The notes below the pieces were generated by a model. The model searched no databases, had not been told where the DNA came from, and saw only the letters and a list, made by a program, of their open reading frames with translations. Both the position numbers and the translations under genes were made by a program. A DNA stretch of 64,000 bases from Plantago ovata. Lineage: Eukaryota; Streptophyta; Magnoliopsida; Lamiales; Plantaginaceae. Location of the stretch: contig CM051455.1 in the NCBI GenBank assembly GCA_028274465.1, positions 127,879,462 through 127,943,461 on the forward strand, in the 5' to 3' direction. Shown in pieces: positions 34,081 to 46,070 of the stretch. Positions within the stretch are counted from its first letter, which is position 1, and each line of letters starts with the position of its first letter.

Positions 34081-34680
34081 CACTACAAAAACAAACGCAG
34101 TTTAGTGACGCTTCCATGCGTCACTAAACTGCCCTCATGCGTCGCTAAACCATTTAGCGACCATTCTATGCGTCGCTAAATTAGCGACCCATTCTATGGG
34201 TCTCTACCTTGTGTGTTTCCTAGGTTTCGAACCTAGGACCTCCTTACCCAACACCTTACTAACCCAACACCCTTACCGCCCGGCTACCAATACTTATGAT
34301 AATTCTTGTATAAGTTCTAGATAATATATAGTTGTTGCTCTTCATAGTCACTTCCATATGTTTATATTTATAAACCGTTTATATCTTCATACGGTTTGAG
34401 ATATCTCAATTACTAAGTGGACTATCTAAGGAATAGGTCACTAAATTTTAATTTTTTTTTATTTTATCTCTTAACGGTTGTTGCGGTCCAATTTACGCAC
34501 AAACCGACAAATTTGCAACGTTGTCGGAATTCAACGAAATTTGGTCGGCGGCTCCGAAACGGTGTGAAAAGTTGACATCATCGCTTTGCGGTGATGTACG
34601 ATGGATTTCGGCCATCGGAGATCGTTTAGGGGGTCTAAACGCAGTTTTACTGTTTTCGTAGTTTATATTTCAAGTTCTTT
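34081..34680. mobile_element. CACTA (En/Spm) transposon end, truncated
   Basis: Starts with the terminal signature CACTACAAAAACAAACG. Sub-terminal copies of GCGTCGCTAAA/TTTAGCGAC follow in both orientations (34100-34185), as in CACTA elements. No opposite TGTAGTG end was found, so the element is truncated; the right limit given is approximate. A tRNA-like insert lies at 34221-34292. Confidence 0.7.
34221..34292 (-). repeat. tRNA-derived SINE-like head inside the CACTA relic
   Basis: Minus strand: A-box-like TTGGTAGCCGGGCGG, then GGTAAGGGTGTTGG, then the B box GGTTCGAAACC. The order and the middle part resemble the SINE at 63640-63812. Confidence 0.5.
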
Positions 34681-36420
34681 TAGGATTAGATTTCAATTCC
34701 TAGTTAATTTCAATATTGTCAAGTTGTTTTAGGATCATTCATCGGTTCTAAATTATCAAACCTAACATGTGTATTAGTTACATTTAACTTAATTGTCAAG
34801 TATGTCTAGTAATTGAAGGAATGTATGTAAGACTATCTAATCTCCAACCATCAAACTTTATATTACTATATATCAAGCACACTGATACGTCATTATCAAG
34901 TATAGACTGTATAGTTAACATACATATATATCAGCATACCTTGGATGAAATTAGTCTAAATGGAATAAAATCACCTAGGCTAGCGGTAGTATTTAAATTA
35001 TTATCTTTGATAATTTATATATATAGGCAAACATAATGGATGTTTGGAACTCGATTCCAAAATTTAATTTGGCAAAACTCATTTAAGGAGGAATAGTAAA
35101 GTCTATTAAGAAGATGGAGAGGAATTGTGTTTGGAGTTAAATTTAGGGAAAAATAGATGTATAGAGTAGGGTAATAATTAGGTTTAAGAAGGATTTTTTT
35201 TTTATTTTTTTTTTGTACCAGGTACGGAATTTGAGGAGAATATGTGGTGGATATTTTATTTGTGGATGTAAAATAACAATAAAATTAAATTTAAAAAAAA
35301 AGTCAAAATCTGAAGAAAAATAAAATAAAATCCCAAGTATAGTTTTTGGATGAATAGTACTGGGTCTATTTGGAATTGAACTCCAAACATGACACTCAAT
35401 TAAAGAGCTCCAAAAGAGTTTCTTAATTGAGCTCCAAACGTACCGATAATGTATCATGTATTTGTGTATTTTATATAAAAAGATTGGTGTAGGGCTCCTG
35501 ATCCAAAGCATATCTTGAAACTTGCCGTATAGCTCAGGTTAAACAAGTACTCTTATTCTTCCTTCAAACCACAAAAATAATGTCCACTTGCTCATGAAAT
35601 AGCCAAATATTGCAAATGACAAAAAGAAAGAAAACAAAAAGATGGATTGGCAATATAACCTGATTCATTTCATTTAATTCAGTGCAGACATGATGAAATT
35701 GAAAAGCGAGTTTCTTAGTTATTTTCCTCTGTTGGCACCGCATCTTCATGTGGAATGGACGGGTGACCGAGTGTTAAAGGTGCGTAAGAAGTTGGGGTTT
35801 AAATTTCAATAGAGGCATAAGGTTGTGGTATGGGCAACAGTCAAATCAATAGATTTCGAAGACGGATAGTAGTTTTTATATTTTACGTTCTTTTTGCAAT
35901 TTCATGATAATTGTTAAACTTTGTTTGGTATTGGTTTCTTTTTCTTTTCTCTGCAAATTATGTCTCAATATTTAAGTCCGTTGTCAGTAATTGTTTTCAT
36001 GCAAATTGTTTTGATTTATAAAAAAAAATGAGATTTTCTCAAAATTTGTCAATTCTTAGTATTCTGCGAAATTAATGAAGATTTGAATTGTCCTTTCTTA
36101 TTTGTCCACGCACACTACATCAGTTTTTTTTTTTTTTGAAGGAAACGGTCATTTATTAACTACGAATTAAGTAAGGTAGATCTGTTTTGGTAAACAGATC
36201 TGTACACCACATTGTTCAAGTCAGCGAAAAGTAAGTTCGAAAGCCACGCAGGGCAATTGTCTTTAAAATACATAGACGGTTCTAAAAATTTAATAAAGAA
36301 TTAATATGTAAGATCAGTTAGTTATGTTGGTTTAATTGTATTTGAAGTTATAAGATAATAAAGAATTAATATATAAGATTAAAAGTAGAGTATGATAAAT
36401 TTGATGTTTCCAAACAAATT
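34681..36420. other. Intergenic with a retroposon 3' end
   Basis: Mostly AT-rich and without genes. A poly-T run at about 36125-36138 is followed by GAAGGAAACGGTCATTTATT, the reverse complement of a LINE/SINE 3' end, so a minus-strand retroposon of uncertain length starts there. Confidence 0.5.
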
Positions 36421-36754
36421 AACATAGTTTCGTGGAAACGGATTCTGAAGTTGTGTACAAGCTTGTCACTGCCTCAGATACGAGGGACCACCCTTTGCAT
36501 AATTTGCTAGAGGATGTGCGAAGCCTTCTTCGCAAGCCTTGGGAAAGTGTACCACAGCATTCGAGACGGGAGGGTAACGCGTGTGCGGATGCTTTGGCGA
36601 AGTTAGGACATGAGATGGAGGGGCTTCGCCTTTGGGAGGAGCCGCCGGCATCTCTTTTTCCGTTTTTAAATAAGGATATAGAGGATCTTGTCCTCGTAGC
36701 TTAGTTTTAGGTTTTTTTCTTTTTGAGCAAAAAAAAAAACATAGTTTCGTGGAA
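36421..36754 (+). mobile_element. 5'-truncated LINE insertion
   Basis: Flanked by a 17-bp target duplication AACATAGTTTCGTGGAA (36421-36437 and 36738-36754). The 300-bp insert ends in a poly-A tail (about 36729-36739) and encodes the C-terminal RNase H-like domain found in plant L1 elements (about 36432-36704), with SRREGNACADALAKLG. The ending after Leu-Val-Leu-Val-Ala is followed directly by a 3' tail. The open frame suggests a young insertion. Confidence 0.9.
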
Positions 36755-38384
36755 TGCACTGACCCGTCCCATTTTCTAACGTTCCGGGTCGAGAGGTCCG
36801 AGTCCGACCCTTGCAAACCGCTGTATTACAAGTTTCGCATTCATATACATATTTCGGAATCTAAAAAGAGTGATCTATCTTTTTGGTGGGCCATGATAAA
36901 AAGATAATTTGATTTTTTTAACATTTTGATATATATTTTAATGTTGTTTTCGATGATATTAAAGCAAAACATCTAGCTAAACCACGGTCAAAGGTTCAAG
37001 ACTAAAAAAAGTCCTTGTAATTTATAAGCCGCTATCAAACACCGTACATGTTTTTCTATAAACCATTCCCTCTAAAATTTCCTATTTCAATTTTATCAGT
37101 ATAGTTTCTAAAAAACAATTAAAAATAGAAAAAAGTTAAAACATCATTTACGAATAGTAATTTTATGTGCACAATGACTTAAAATTCAAATTTGTAACCC
37201 TCATAAACTTTTTTGAATTTTTTTTTATTTTTAATTATTTTTTAAAAGTTATTTTGACAATAGTTAACATGAAATTTAGAGGGAACTTAGAATTTAGAAG
37301 TAATTGTTATCGATTTTTCGCAACACTAATTATTATTTCAAAATATCAGGTGAAAGTATTTAATTATAAGTTAGCTTCCTGAAAAGTTGAGAACAATGTA
37401 TCACTTTTAAAATTGGGGTTGTACGCCCAAAACTCACGTAATCAGCAGACTAAATTGGTTATGGTTATGCAATGGTATCACCTTGTTGACTTGATCAAGT
37501 TAATACTTATGAAACGTTAGATTAACATATACAAATCACAAATGGACACCAAAAATAGAGATGTTTTCTTTGGCTTGTACACAAACACACAATACAGTTG
37601 TTAATTTTATAACAGTACCACTAACATAGTTGGTAAACAGAGAAACTAAAGATAATAAGTTAAGAACCATTCAATTACAAAAGGTGGGCTAACCAGATTA
37701 CTATATTATAATAATAATAATACCAGAGCTTCTGTTAATGACTGCTAAAATGCACATCATTAAAGAAATACTAGTACTAATCTAATAGTATATCATCATG
37801 ATAAAGTAAAGATATACTAGTAGTAATGGAATGTTTCTTTCTTTGATATTTGGTGGTGCACATAGCTGGACTTCTACTCCAGCTAAGCACAACACAAACA
37901 CAAACACTCTCCCCATTTCTTTTTGTTCATTTCTTCTTCCATATTTTTAGTTGCTGCAGCTGGTTTTGTTTGTTTGTTTGTTCACTCAAATGGATTGGAT
38001 TTGATGTTTCTTGTGTGATCAGTAAAATGTCCCTCAACAAGGGTATGGCAGTCTTTTTGTTGTGTTCTACTTCTGACAGATGAATCTAACATGTTACTAT
38101 TTCTTTCTGTTCTTCTCTGACTCCCATACAAAATAGGGCTGCTTCTGTTTTGCCTACACTTACATCTTTTCAGGGATATATATATATTTATTGCTTTTAA
38201 TTAAACTAAATCTTTCACATTTCTTGAATTCTATTTAAAGAATCATCAAGAAAAGCAAATCTGTTTGTAAAGTTTTCTTGCTTTTCTTTCTTTGTACAAC
38301 TTCTTGATTTGGAATCCTGAAAGGTGTATCCATCATCTTTTTGTTTGTGGGTATGGACTAGTTTGAAGGTGAGATGAGTTGGTG
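36755..38384. other. Intergenic and leader of the next gene
   Basis: No gene. The last ~500 bp (from about 37880, pyrimidine-rich) are probably promoter and 5' UTR of the gene starting at 38385. Confidence 0.45.
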
Positions 38385-39401
38385 ATGAAACAAGGATTTT
38401 TGATGAGGCTATTGTTTTGCAAGATCCATTGTCCATTCATTTGCTTCTGCAAGCCCTCTGCTCCTCATATTTACACTTCAAGCCCACATAAGTTGGAAAA
38501 TAACCCACAGCACATAGTTGTGACTAGTTCAGTTGCTGATGGTTCTGAATCTGATAGCTCATCCTCTGAGGAAAAAGAAGACCAGGTGAATGGTTTGAAT
38601 GGGAATGGAGATGTACTACTCAAGAGCTGTATTAGGAAGATCCACCACTGTGATCAATCAGATGAGGAGGGTAAAGAGAAGAAGAAGAAGAAAGTGAAAT
38701 GGATGGATAATTTGGGGAAAGAACTTGTTCAGATTAAGGAGTTTGAATCCAGGTGAATTTTGCTTTTATCCATCTCTTTTCACTTTTATGCTTTGGTTAA
38801 AACTTACTTTGCTATATTTTGTGATAAGTTTACTAGTAAGATTTTGGGCTGATATCACACTTTGTTCTGAAATTTCGTATCGTAACGAGTCATTTCATTA
38901 GAAATGTTGAAACATCATATACTAGCTGCATCAGAATCTTGAAGAAAAACAGTATCTAAACAGAGAAATTGAACTTACTCTTTTAGTGTTTGGATTGAAA
39001 GATGCTTTCTACAAGCATAGTTTTGATTGAACAGAATAATGTGACATCTAAAAGCCTCCAGATCAAGGGAAGTAAGGTTCAAGAAACATATTTCTAATGA
39101 CAAGTATGTAAATTGGCAATGCCGTTAGTGGAACAAATGGTACTGACTGGATTCAAATCTAATGAGAAGTATGTAACACAATCTGTTTGCTGGATGAGCA
39201 ATGTTCAATTTGCTTGAGTTTATACAGTAATTTTTTCTTGGATGCTCAGAGATCAACTTGTTTGTTATGTTGATTATGGGCACTTGCATTAATCATGAAT
39301 GCTGCTACTTTCATTAGTCTAACACGAAGTCTTGCTCTAGTGAATCAGGGGATACGGACGATGAGGAAGGAGGCAGCCATTGTCTCTGCCTCATTCTCTG
39401 A
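38385..39401 (+). CDS. Plant-specific small protein with Cys-rich N terminus and CaaX-like C terminus
   Basis: Two exons, 38385-38752 and 39341-39401, joined at ATCCAG|GTGAAT and TGCTCTAG|TGAATC, give 142 residues. The N terminus MKQGFLMRLLFCKIHCPFIC is hydrophobic and Cys-rich. A Ser/Glu/Asp-rich middle (DSSSSEEKED) and a basic patch with KKKVKWMDNLGKELVQIKEFES follow. The C terminus SGDTDDEEGGSHCLCLIL ends in CLIL, a CaaX-type prenylation signal (Leu favours geranylgeranyl). I recognise it as a small family of uncharacterised plant proteins. Membrane association by lipid is inferred from the ends. The splice model rests on frame continuity and the conserved-looking C terminus. Confidence 0.78.
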
Positions 39402-40496
39402 TAGCTGCTATACACATTATCCATCTCAACACACTGCTACATCACTGCCCAGAAAGAAGAGTAACATAGAACATTCTCTTTTACATGGCTCCATTCAAGT
39501 TCGACGAATGTCATTCACAGAGCTCAATTGAATTAGTTCTTGATTTTGCCAAAACTACAATGAATATGACAACACCACTCAAGATAAGCTGATTCGCAGT
39601 GCTATGTTCGATTAACGTTTATTTGTGGCTCGATGCAACGCCCTCCATTGCTCCTCTTGAGATTAAGCAGTGAGGAGGCTCCAACTGACTTGTGCACACT
39701 CTGATGGGAGATGTGAGATCCTTTTAATGACATTTGTAATATGAACTAATATCCCTTAAACCATGTACTATGATGCTAATGGACCTGTTAAATTTTGTGC
39801 AAGGAAACTGTTAATCAAATTTAGTAATTATGAATTTGAATTCTTGGTTTTGTGATATTTTGACACATATATAGCAGCCAAACAATGATATTTGGTTTTG
39901 GTTGTGACATAATCATGCCATGTATAATGCTTGTGTCATTTTCTTGTGGTAATAGCCTAGCACTCTAGCAGCAATTCTGATTCTCCATTCTTGGCATGAT
40001 CAGTTGGATAAGACATGACTGAGTGACTCAATGAATGATTTTTAGACAGCTAGCTTAAAATATCTGTTTGCATTTATATGCTTGCTTGTAAGTATATTCT
40101 GGAAATGGACTCCTATTGACTTTTAATTAATAAGTGAATATATATGAGTATGACACCAGTGGCTATATATGTTACGTATGGGTTTATATTTCTTGCTACA
40201 TCATATATTATTATTCATTAGGCACTACTTTTATTACTTCAAATTTATACACACTAGTGTACAAGTGTACTTACTAGTAGCATGGGATGTATTTGTTTTG
40301 CGTTATGAAGACACTGGCACACTGCAGACCATAATTCGAGCTGCATATAGGGAGTACAACAAATAATTTGGCAGAAATGAAAGCCCATGAGACTTGGTTT
40401 TATTTTGGCCTAATTTACAGCTTAGTTATAAAAGATTACAACTTCAAACTGACTCCATGTACTTATATGTACTTGCTTAATTGTCTATGCAGAGAA
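39402..40496. other. 3' flank and intergenic
   Basis: Probably holds the 3' UTR of the preceding gene up to about 39800. Nothing else is recognised. Confidence 0.45.
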
Positions 40497-40778
40497 TGGA
40501 AGCAGAGGCAGGTCTTAGCTGAATTGCTGGAGAAGATGAAGATGTTTTGAAGTGGATCAAGTCAAGTTTATCTATCGTGAAGCAAATAGGGTAACTGATG
40601 TTCTAGCAAAGGTTGGTGCGGATTCGGGCAATTTCAGCAATGCCAAACCCATCTTCCTTTTATGTCTCCAGTGTTATCGTCCGTGTGTAATGTTAAGGTC
40701 TATGATGTGTGTTCAGTCTGGCTTGTTATCTATATTTAGTTCGGACACTACCACAGTAAAAAAAAAAAAAAAAAAACT
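40497..40778 (+). mobile_element. LINE 3' fragment with poly-A tail
   Basis: Encodes VKFIYREANRVTDVLAKVG, the end of the RNase H-like domain of plant LINEs, then a 3' tail ending in 18 A residues (40760-40777). The 5' limit is approximate and I could not identify a target duplication. Confidence 0.7.
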
Positions 40779-41573
40779 AATACCACTCCCCCCAGCCAAA
40801 AAGGAATTTCAACATATTTTAAACAACTCCTCTGTGCCAAATGATCAATATCTCAAGATTGTTTGCAAATTACAACTTGAGATATTGATCATACGTTCTG
40901 AAATTGTGCCAGCCCATATATACTGCAAGTAAGTACACATCATCACATATATCGTCCTCCTAAATGAAAGTGTTTGAAAAACTTAGTACTTATAAATTTA
41001 CAAAGGTAATCTTGCATCTTTTAAGTGCAGCATAAAAACATTTTCTGGCTTTCACAGAGTTAATATTCCTAGTAATTTCAAAAGGCTAGTTTGATTAACA
41101 ACATGTCATCATCATCTCCCACTGAGAAAAGTGAAGTTTATCTAGATCAACAGATCTTCATGATAAAATTCTGCACTCACATCAGTATAACTCCACTCCT
41201 AGTGAGGTTAAATCCACAACAACATTTTATGCGCCTGTGCAAACCTTTCAACTAAACATTCCATAAAGAACAAGAAAACAAAAACAGAAGATATTATGCT
41301 TTCTTCTTTTGAGCTTACAGTAAAATTCATAGACCTAAAAATCTAAAATAAACGTATGCGTTAATTAGTTATTTATTTCAACAAAATGAGAGGCTAAAAC
41401 AAAGCCGCTTATCTATCTTTCCATCCACAGTTCAAATCATAGTGGCCAATGGGTATAGACTGCCCATTACCAGCAGCAACCTAATCAGACTGTGCATTGT
41501 ATCATCATGCATTAATCCATATAAATGCTTGTCCTTAATGAAAGACTTCTAAAAGTGGAAATATCTTTCAACA
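40779..41573. other. Upstream region of the first P450, no gene seen
   Basis: A short inverted repeat of ATGATCAATATCTCAAG lies near 40840-40893. The rest is AT-rich promoter-type sequence. Confidence 0.45.
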
Positions 41574-43539
41574 ATGATCATACTGCTACCATCTTTCATT
41601 GCACTTGTTTTGTTTGTCTATCTCATTGCAAAACTTAATGGAAAATCGAACAGGAAGTCTCGTAACCTTCCTCCGGGGAGCTACGGGTGGCCGATTCTTG
41701 GCGAGACGATAGATTTCCTCGGTGCTGGGGTAAATGGAAACCCAGAGAATTTTCTGTTTGATAGAAGGGACAAGTATAAATCTCAAGTTTTCAAAACTTC
41801 GATGATGGGAGAACGTATGGCCGTGCTGTGTGGTCCTGCAGGGAATAAGTTCTTGTTCAGTAATGAGAACAAGTTGGTGACTGTTTGGTGGCCTAGCTCT
41901 GTCAGGAAGCTGCTCGGTCCGTGCTTGGCCACGAGTGGTGGAGACGAAGGCAAGCAGATGAGGAGGATGGTGTCACATTTTGTCACTCCTGATGCGTTCA
42001 CCAGGCTTTACATCAAAACTATGGATTTGGTTTCTCAGCAACATATCAACACTCACTGGCTAGGTAAGCGTAAACGGAATTATGTATCAGATACTTAGCA
42101 AATGGATCTGCTATCATTTTATTCTTCCATATCAGATTCTTAACAGTAGCGTTTACTAATCTTGTTGAAGGTAAAGAGGAGGTGAAAGTGTTCCCTACTA
42201 TTAAACTGTACACGTTTGAATTGGCCTGCCGCCTTTTTATGAGCCTTGAAGACTCGGAGCAGATATCGGAGCTTGCTATTCTGTTCAATGCTTTTTTGAG
42301 GGGGATAATATCGATTCCAATAAACATCCCGGGGACGAGATTCTATAACGCAAAGAAAGCTACGACAAAAATTAAGAGAAAACTTCGAGAGATAGTCAGG
42401 CAGAGAAGAGCTGCCTTGGAACAGAAAATTTGTACGTCTTCGCAAGATCTTCTGTCACATTTACTTGCTTCTCCAGATGAAAATGGCAAGTATATGTCAG
42501 AATCTGTGATCGTAAATAACGTACTGATGCTGCTCTTTGCTGGGCACGACACTTCTAGTGTCACGATAACTATGCTCATGAAGAATCTAGCAGAACTTCC
42601 TCAAGTTTATGAGAAAGTATTGAGAGGTCAGTTCTAATAGCCTCCATCAGTAGTATACTAACTATTGCATTTTTGTATCTGTATATTAGCTTTATTTTTT
42701 TGTTGAGAAGCAAAGTTATGGACTAACAGCGAATATATCGACTTAGTTCACAAAAATCTTATACGAACTGTGTATAAACATCGAAATGCATACCTAATTG
42801 GCAAGACAATGATACAGCTTTTAAGGACTATATTTTGGTGACATTTGGTATAATTTTGAATAACAGAACATAATGAAATTGCATCGTCTAAAGAACCTGG
42901 AGAGTTTCTGCAATGGGAGGACATACAGAAGATGAGGTATTCGTGGAACGTAGTCTGTGAGACTATAAGACTATCACCTCCCGTAATAGGCGCTTTCAGA
43001 GAAGCAGTGGCTGATTTTAATTATGCAGGTTATGACATTCCCAAGGGATGGAAGGTAATTTTGCATTCTAAAATGACACTTTGCCTACTAGCTAGACTAG
43101 ACAATCTTCATGTTAAGCTTTTATTTTCTTCTGAAACACGAAATTATACGGAAAAATTAGCAGAATGCATTAATTTTTTATTTGTTTTGCCAATATATGC
43201 ATTTTGGATCACTTATAATCTTAATGATACTTGTGACAGTTGTACTGGAGCTCATCTTCCATTCACAGAGATCCTACTATATTTCAAGACTACAAAAAGT
43301 TTGATCCATCAAGATTTGAAGGGGCAGGACCAACTCCATTCTCATTCATTCCCTTCGGTGGGGGGCCTCGTATGTGCTTAGGGAAAGAATTTGCTCGGCT
43401 CGAGATACTTATATTTCTACACAATATTATCAAGAGATTCAAGTGGGAGTTATCTATTCCTGATGAGAAGATTATATACGATCCAATGCCCACACCAGCT
43501 CATGGACTTCCTATCCACATTCAGAACAATACGACTTAG
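41574..43539 (+). CDS. Cytochrome P450, CYP716-like (upstream copy)
   Basis: Four exons, 41574-42063, 42171-42626, 42867-43054 and 43240-43539, give 477 residues with all GT-AG junctions in phase. It has a membrane-anchor helix, the proline hinge [13 protein letters not shown], the CYP716 signature [15 protein letters not shown], the I-helix oxygen motif AGHDTSS, ExxR as ETIR, the PxRF-like FDPSRFEG and the heme loop [18 protein letters not shown] with the Cys ligand. CYP716 enzymes usually oxidise triterpenes such as beta-amyrin, for example at C-28, on the ER membrane. The exact substrate cannot be read from sequence. It is a tandem partner of the gene starting at 44298. Confidence 0.92.
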
Positions 43540-44297
43540 CTGCCCCGTTATATACTTGTTAGGCCTTCTGTTTTATGTATGGAACCGCATAATGATCTCT
43601 GTCATACATCTTCATACCTCTATTATGAATTCAGGCTTCAGCTTTGAGGTTAACCAGATATTATCAATTGTGTTTCTCTCAAACTAAGATGTTTAGGTGC
43701 TTGAGAGAAACAAAAGGCCTAACAAGTAAGAAAACTGTTAAATCTAAAGAATGTATACCTGGCTACAAAACATCAAGTTAGCTCGGTAATCATATGCGAA
43801 TCAGACAAGACTAGTTCCTTCCACATCCTCCGCCGGTTCATGTAGTGTCCAGTAGCCAACTCCAGAATGTAGAATGTTTGCCTCATCAACCATTATCACT
43901 TATCAATATCCATACATATCCAAGGAACTTCTATTGTCTTGAATCAAATATTGGCATCTCCGTTGACAGTACGATGACAATAGTCAGTTTGTGCATTTAA
44001 TTTGATCGTTACAAATGGGGGCGATCATTTTGAACTGGCACTATTCGACTAATTTTTTATCATTTTTTCAACTGCAAGTGATAAGAAATTTAGCTTACCC
44101 TTGAAATACAATTTAAATATTTCATGAATATAGTATGAGAAAATGTCAAACATTGCCAAAACAGGTAGAAGGAATCAATGACTTGGTAAAAAGAATATAT
44201 TCTCTTTTGTAATGTAGTGTGCTCATTCTCATCACATTGTTTTTTGAAAGAATAAGAAGCAGATGAAAGTATATTCATACATGAACAAAAACTGTGA

Positions 44298-46070
44298 ATG
44301 TTGAATCTGTGTTTAGCAGATATGGCAGGTCAATTAGCAGACCTCTTTCATTTGGAACCAACCTTCAGTTTGATCTTCCTGTCAACATTGATAAGCCTGT
44401 TTGTAGTTCTTGTTACTATTCTCATCAGAAGCATAGCTAAATCAGCAAAGAAGCCTTTGAATCTTCCTCCAGGGAGCTATGGACTGCCAATTATTGGTGA
44501 AACTATTGGATTCATCGCTGCACGTTTGAATGGAACCCCAGGTAAGTTTTTCAAGGAGAGAATGGAAAAGAATAAGTCTCAGGTGTTCAAGACTTCACTT
44601 ATGGGACAGTCTGTAGCTGTGTTGTCTGGGCCTGCCGCGAATAAGTTCTTATTCAGCAACGAGAATAAGTTGGTTACGGTTTGGTGGCCAGCTTCAGTGA
44701 GCAAAATACTCGGGAAATGCTTGTCAACGTCTAGTGGAATCGAAGGGATGCAAATGAGGAAGGTGATGTCTTACTTTGTTAGCCCTGATGCATTCACAAA
44801 GCTTTACATCAAAACTATGGATTCGGTTGCTCGAAAACACCTTGATGCTCATTGGAAAGGTATGTACATAGTAGTATATAAAACATGTCCACCAATCAGT
44901 AACATGATGATTCTAAATTATATGATCTGTTTCATGATTGACAAGGTAAAGAAGAGGTGAAGGTCTTCCCAACAATCAGATTATATACCTTTGAGCTGGC
45001 TTGCCGTCTTTTTATGAGCATTGAAGAGCCATCGCAGATCAAAAAGCTTGCAGCCCTTTTTGAGGTCTTCATAAAAGGCTTAATTTCAATCCCTGTCAAC
45101 GTCCCAGGAACGAGATTTTTCAAGGCGAAGAGAGCATCTAATGCAATTAGAAAGGTGCTTCATGTGATAATGAAACAGAGAAAATTAGACTTGGAACAGA
45201 AAAAAGCTATACCTTCACAGGATCTGTTGTCACATCTGCTTTTCCACCCTGATGAAGATGGGAAGTATATGTCCGATTCGGTAATCATAAATAATATACT
45301 GATGCTATTATTTGCTGGACATGACACTTCAAGTTGTGTGTTAACAATGCTCATGAAAGAACTTGCACTACATCCTCAAGTCTATGAAAAAGTGTTGACA
45401 GGTCTGATTTTTACTTTTCAGGCTAATATATCAATTTGGTCATTATATTCATTGCTTCACTTTTCATTTGAATTTGCATATCAGAGCAAAACGAGATAGC
45501 AGCCTCAAAAGCTGAAGGTGAATATTTGCAATGGGATGATATAAAGAATATGAAGTACTCATGGTATGTAGCATCTGAATCTATGAGAATGGTTCCGCCC
45601 ATAATAGGTACGTTTAGAGAAGCAGTCGTGGATTTGAAGTATGGGGGCTATGACATTCCAAAAGGATGGAAGGTACAGTTTGTTTGGTCTAATCTCTTCC
45701 TTCAAGCAAGAACAGTGGAATAAAGAGCTGACAAACTATTTATATGTGATGTTGTGGTTGCTTGTCGCAGTTATATTGGTCGTCTTTGTTGACACACAGA
45801 GATCCGAGTTACTTTCCAATCCCGGATGAGTTTGAACCATCCAGATTCGAGGGGACAGAACCTATTCCATATACATTTGTGCCCTTTGGTGGAGGACCGC
45901 GTATGTGCTTGGGAAAAGAGTTTGCTCGGCTTGAGATACTCATATTTCTTCACAATGTTGTCAGAAAATTCAGGTGGAATTTACAGATTCCTGGTGAGAA
46001 AGTAATTTATGAGCCCTTTCCTACCCCAGTCGAAGGACTTCCTATCCGTCTCCTCCCCCACAAGGCGTAG
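44298..46070 (+). CDS. Cytochrome P450, CYP716-like (downstream copy)
   Basis: Four exons, 44298-44859, 44946-45401, 45485-45672 and 45771-46070. Exons 2-4 have the same lengths (456, 188, 300 bp) as in the upstream copy. Starting at 44298 gives 501 residues; the next Met at 44322 gives 493 and may be the real start. Motifs: [35 protein letters not shown], ExxR as [12 protein letters not shown] and [18 protein letters not shown]. Introns are only 83-98 bp. The reading is undamaged. The two genes are separated by about 760 bp and probably arose by tandem duplication; differing residues around the substrate sites suggest that products may differ. Confidence 0.92.

Noticed and set aside
24291..46070. 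A specialised-metabolism gene cluster of dioxygenase plus two P450s
   Set aside because: The dioxygenase is 15 kb away with unrelated genes and repeats between, is frameshifted, and no oxidosqualene cyclase, acyl- or glycosyltransferase is present.
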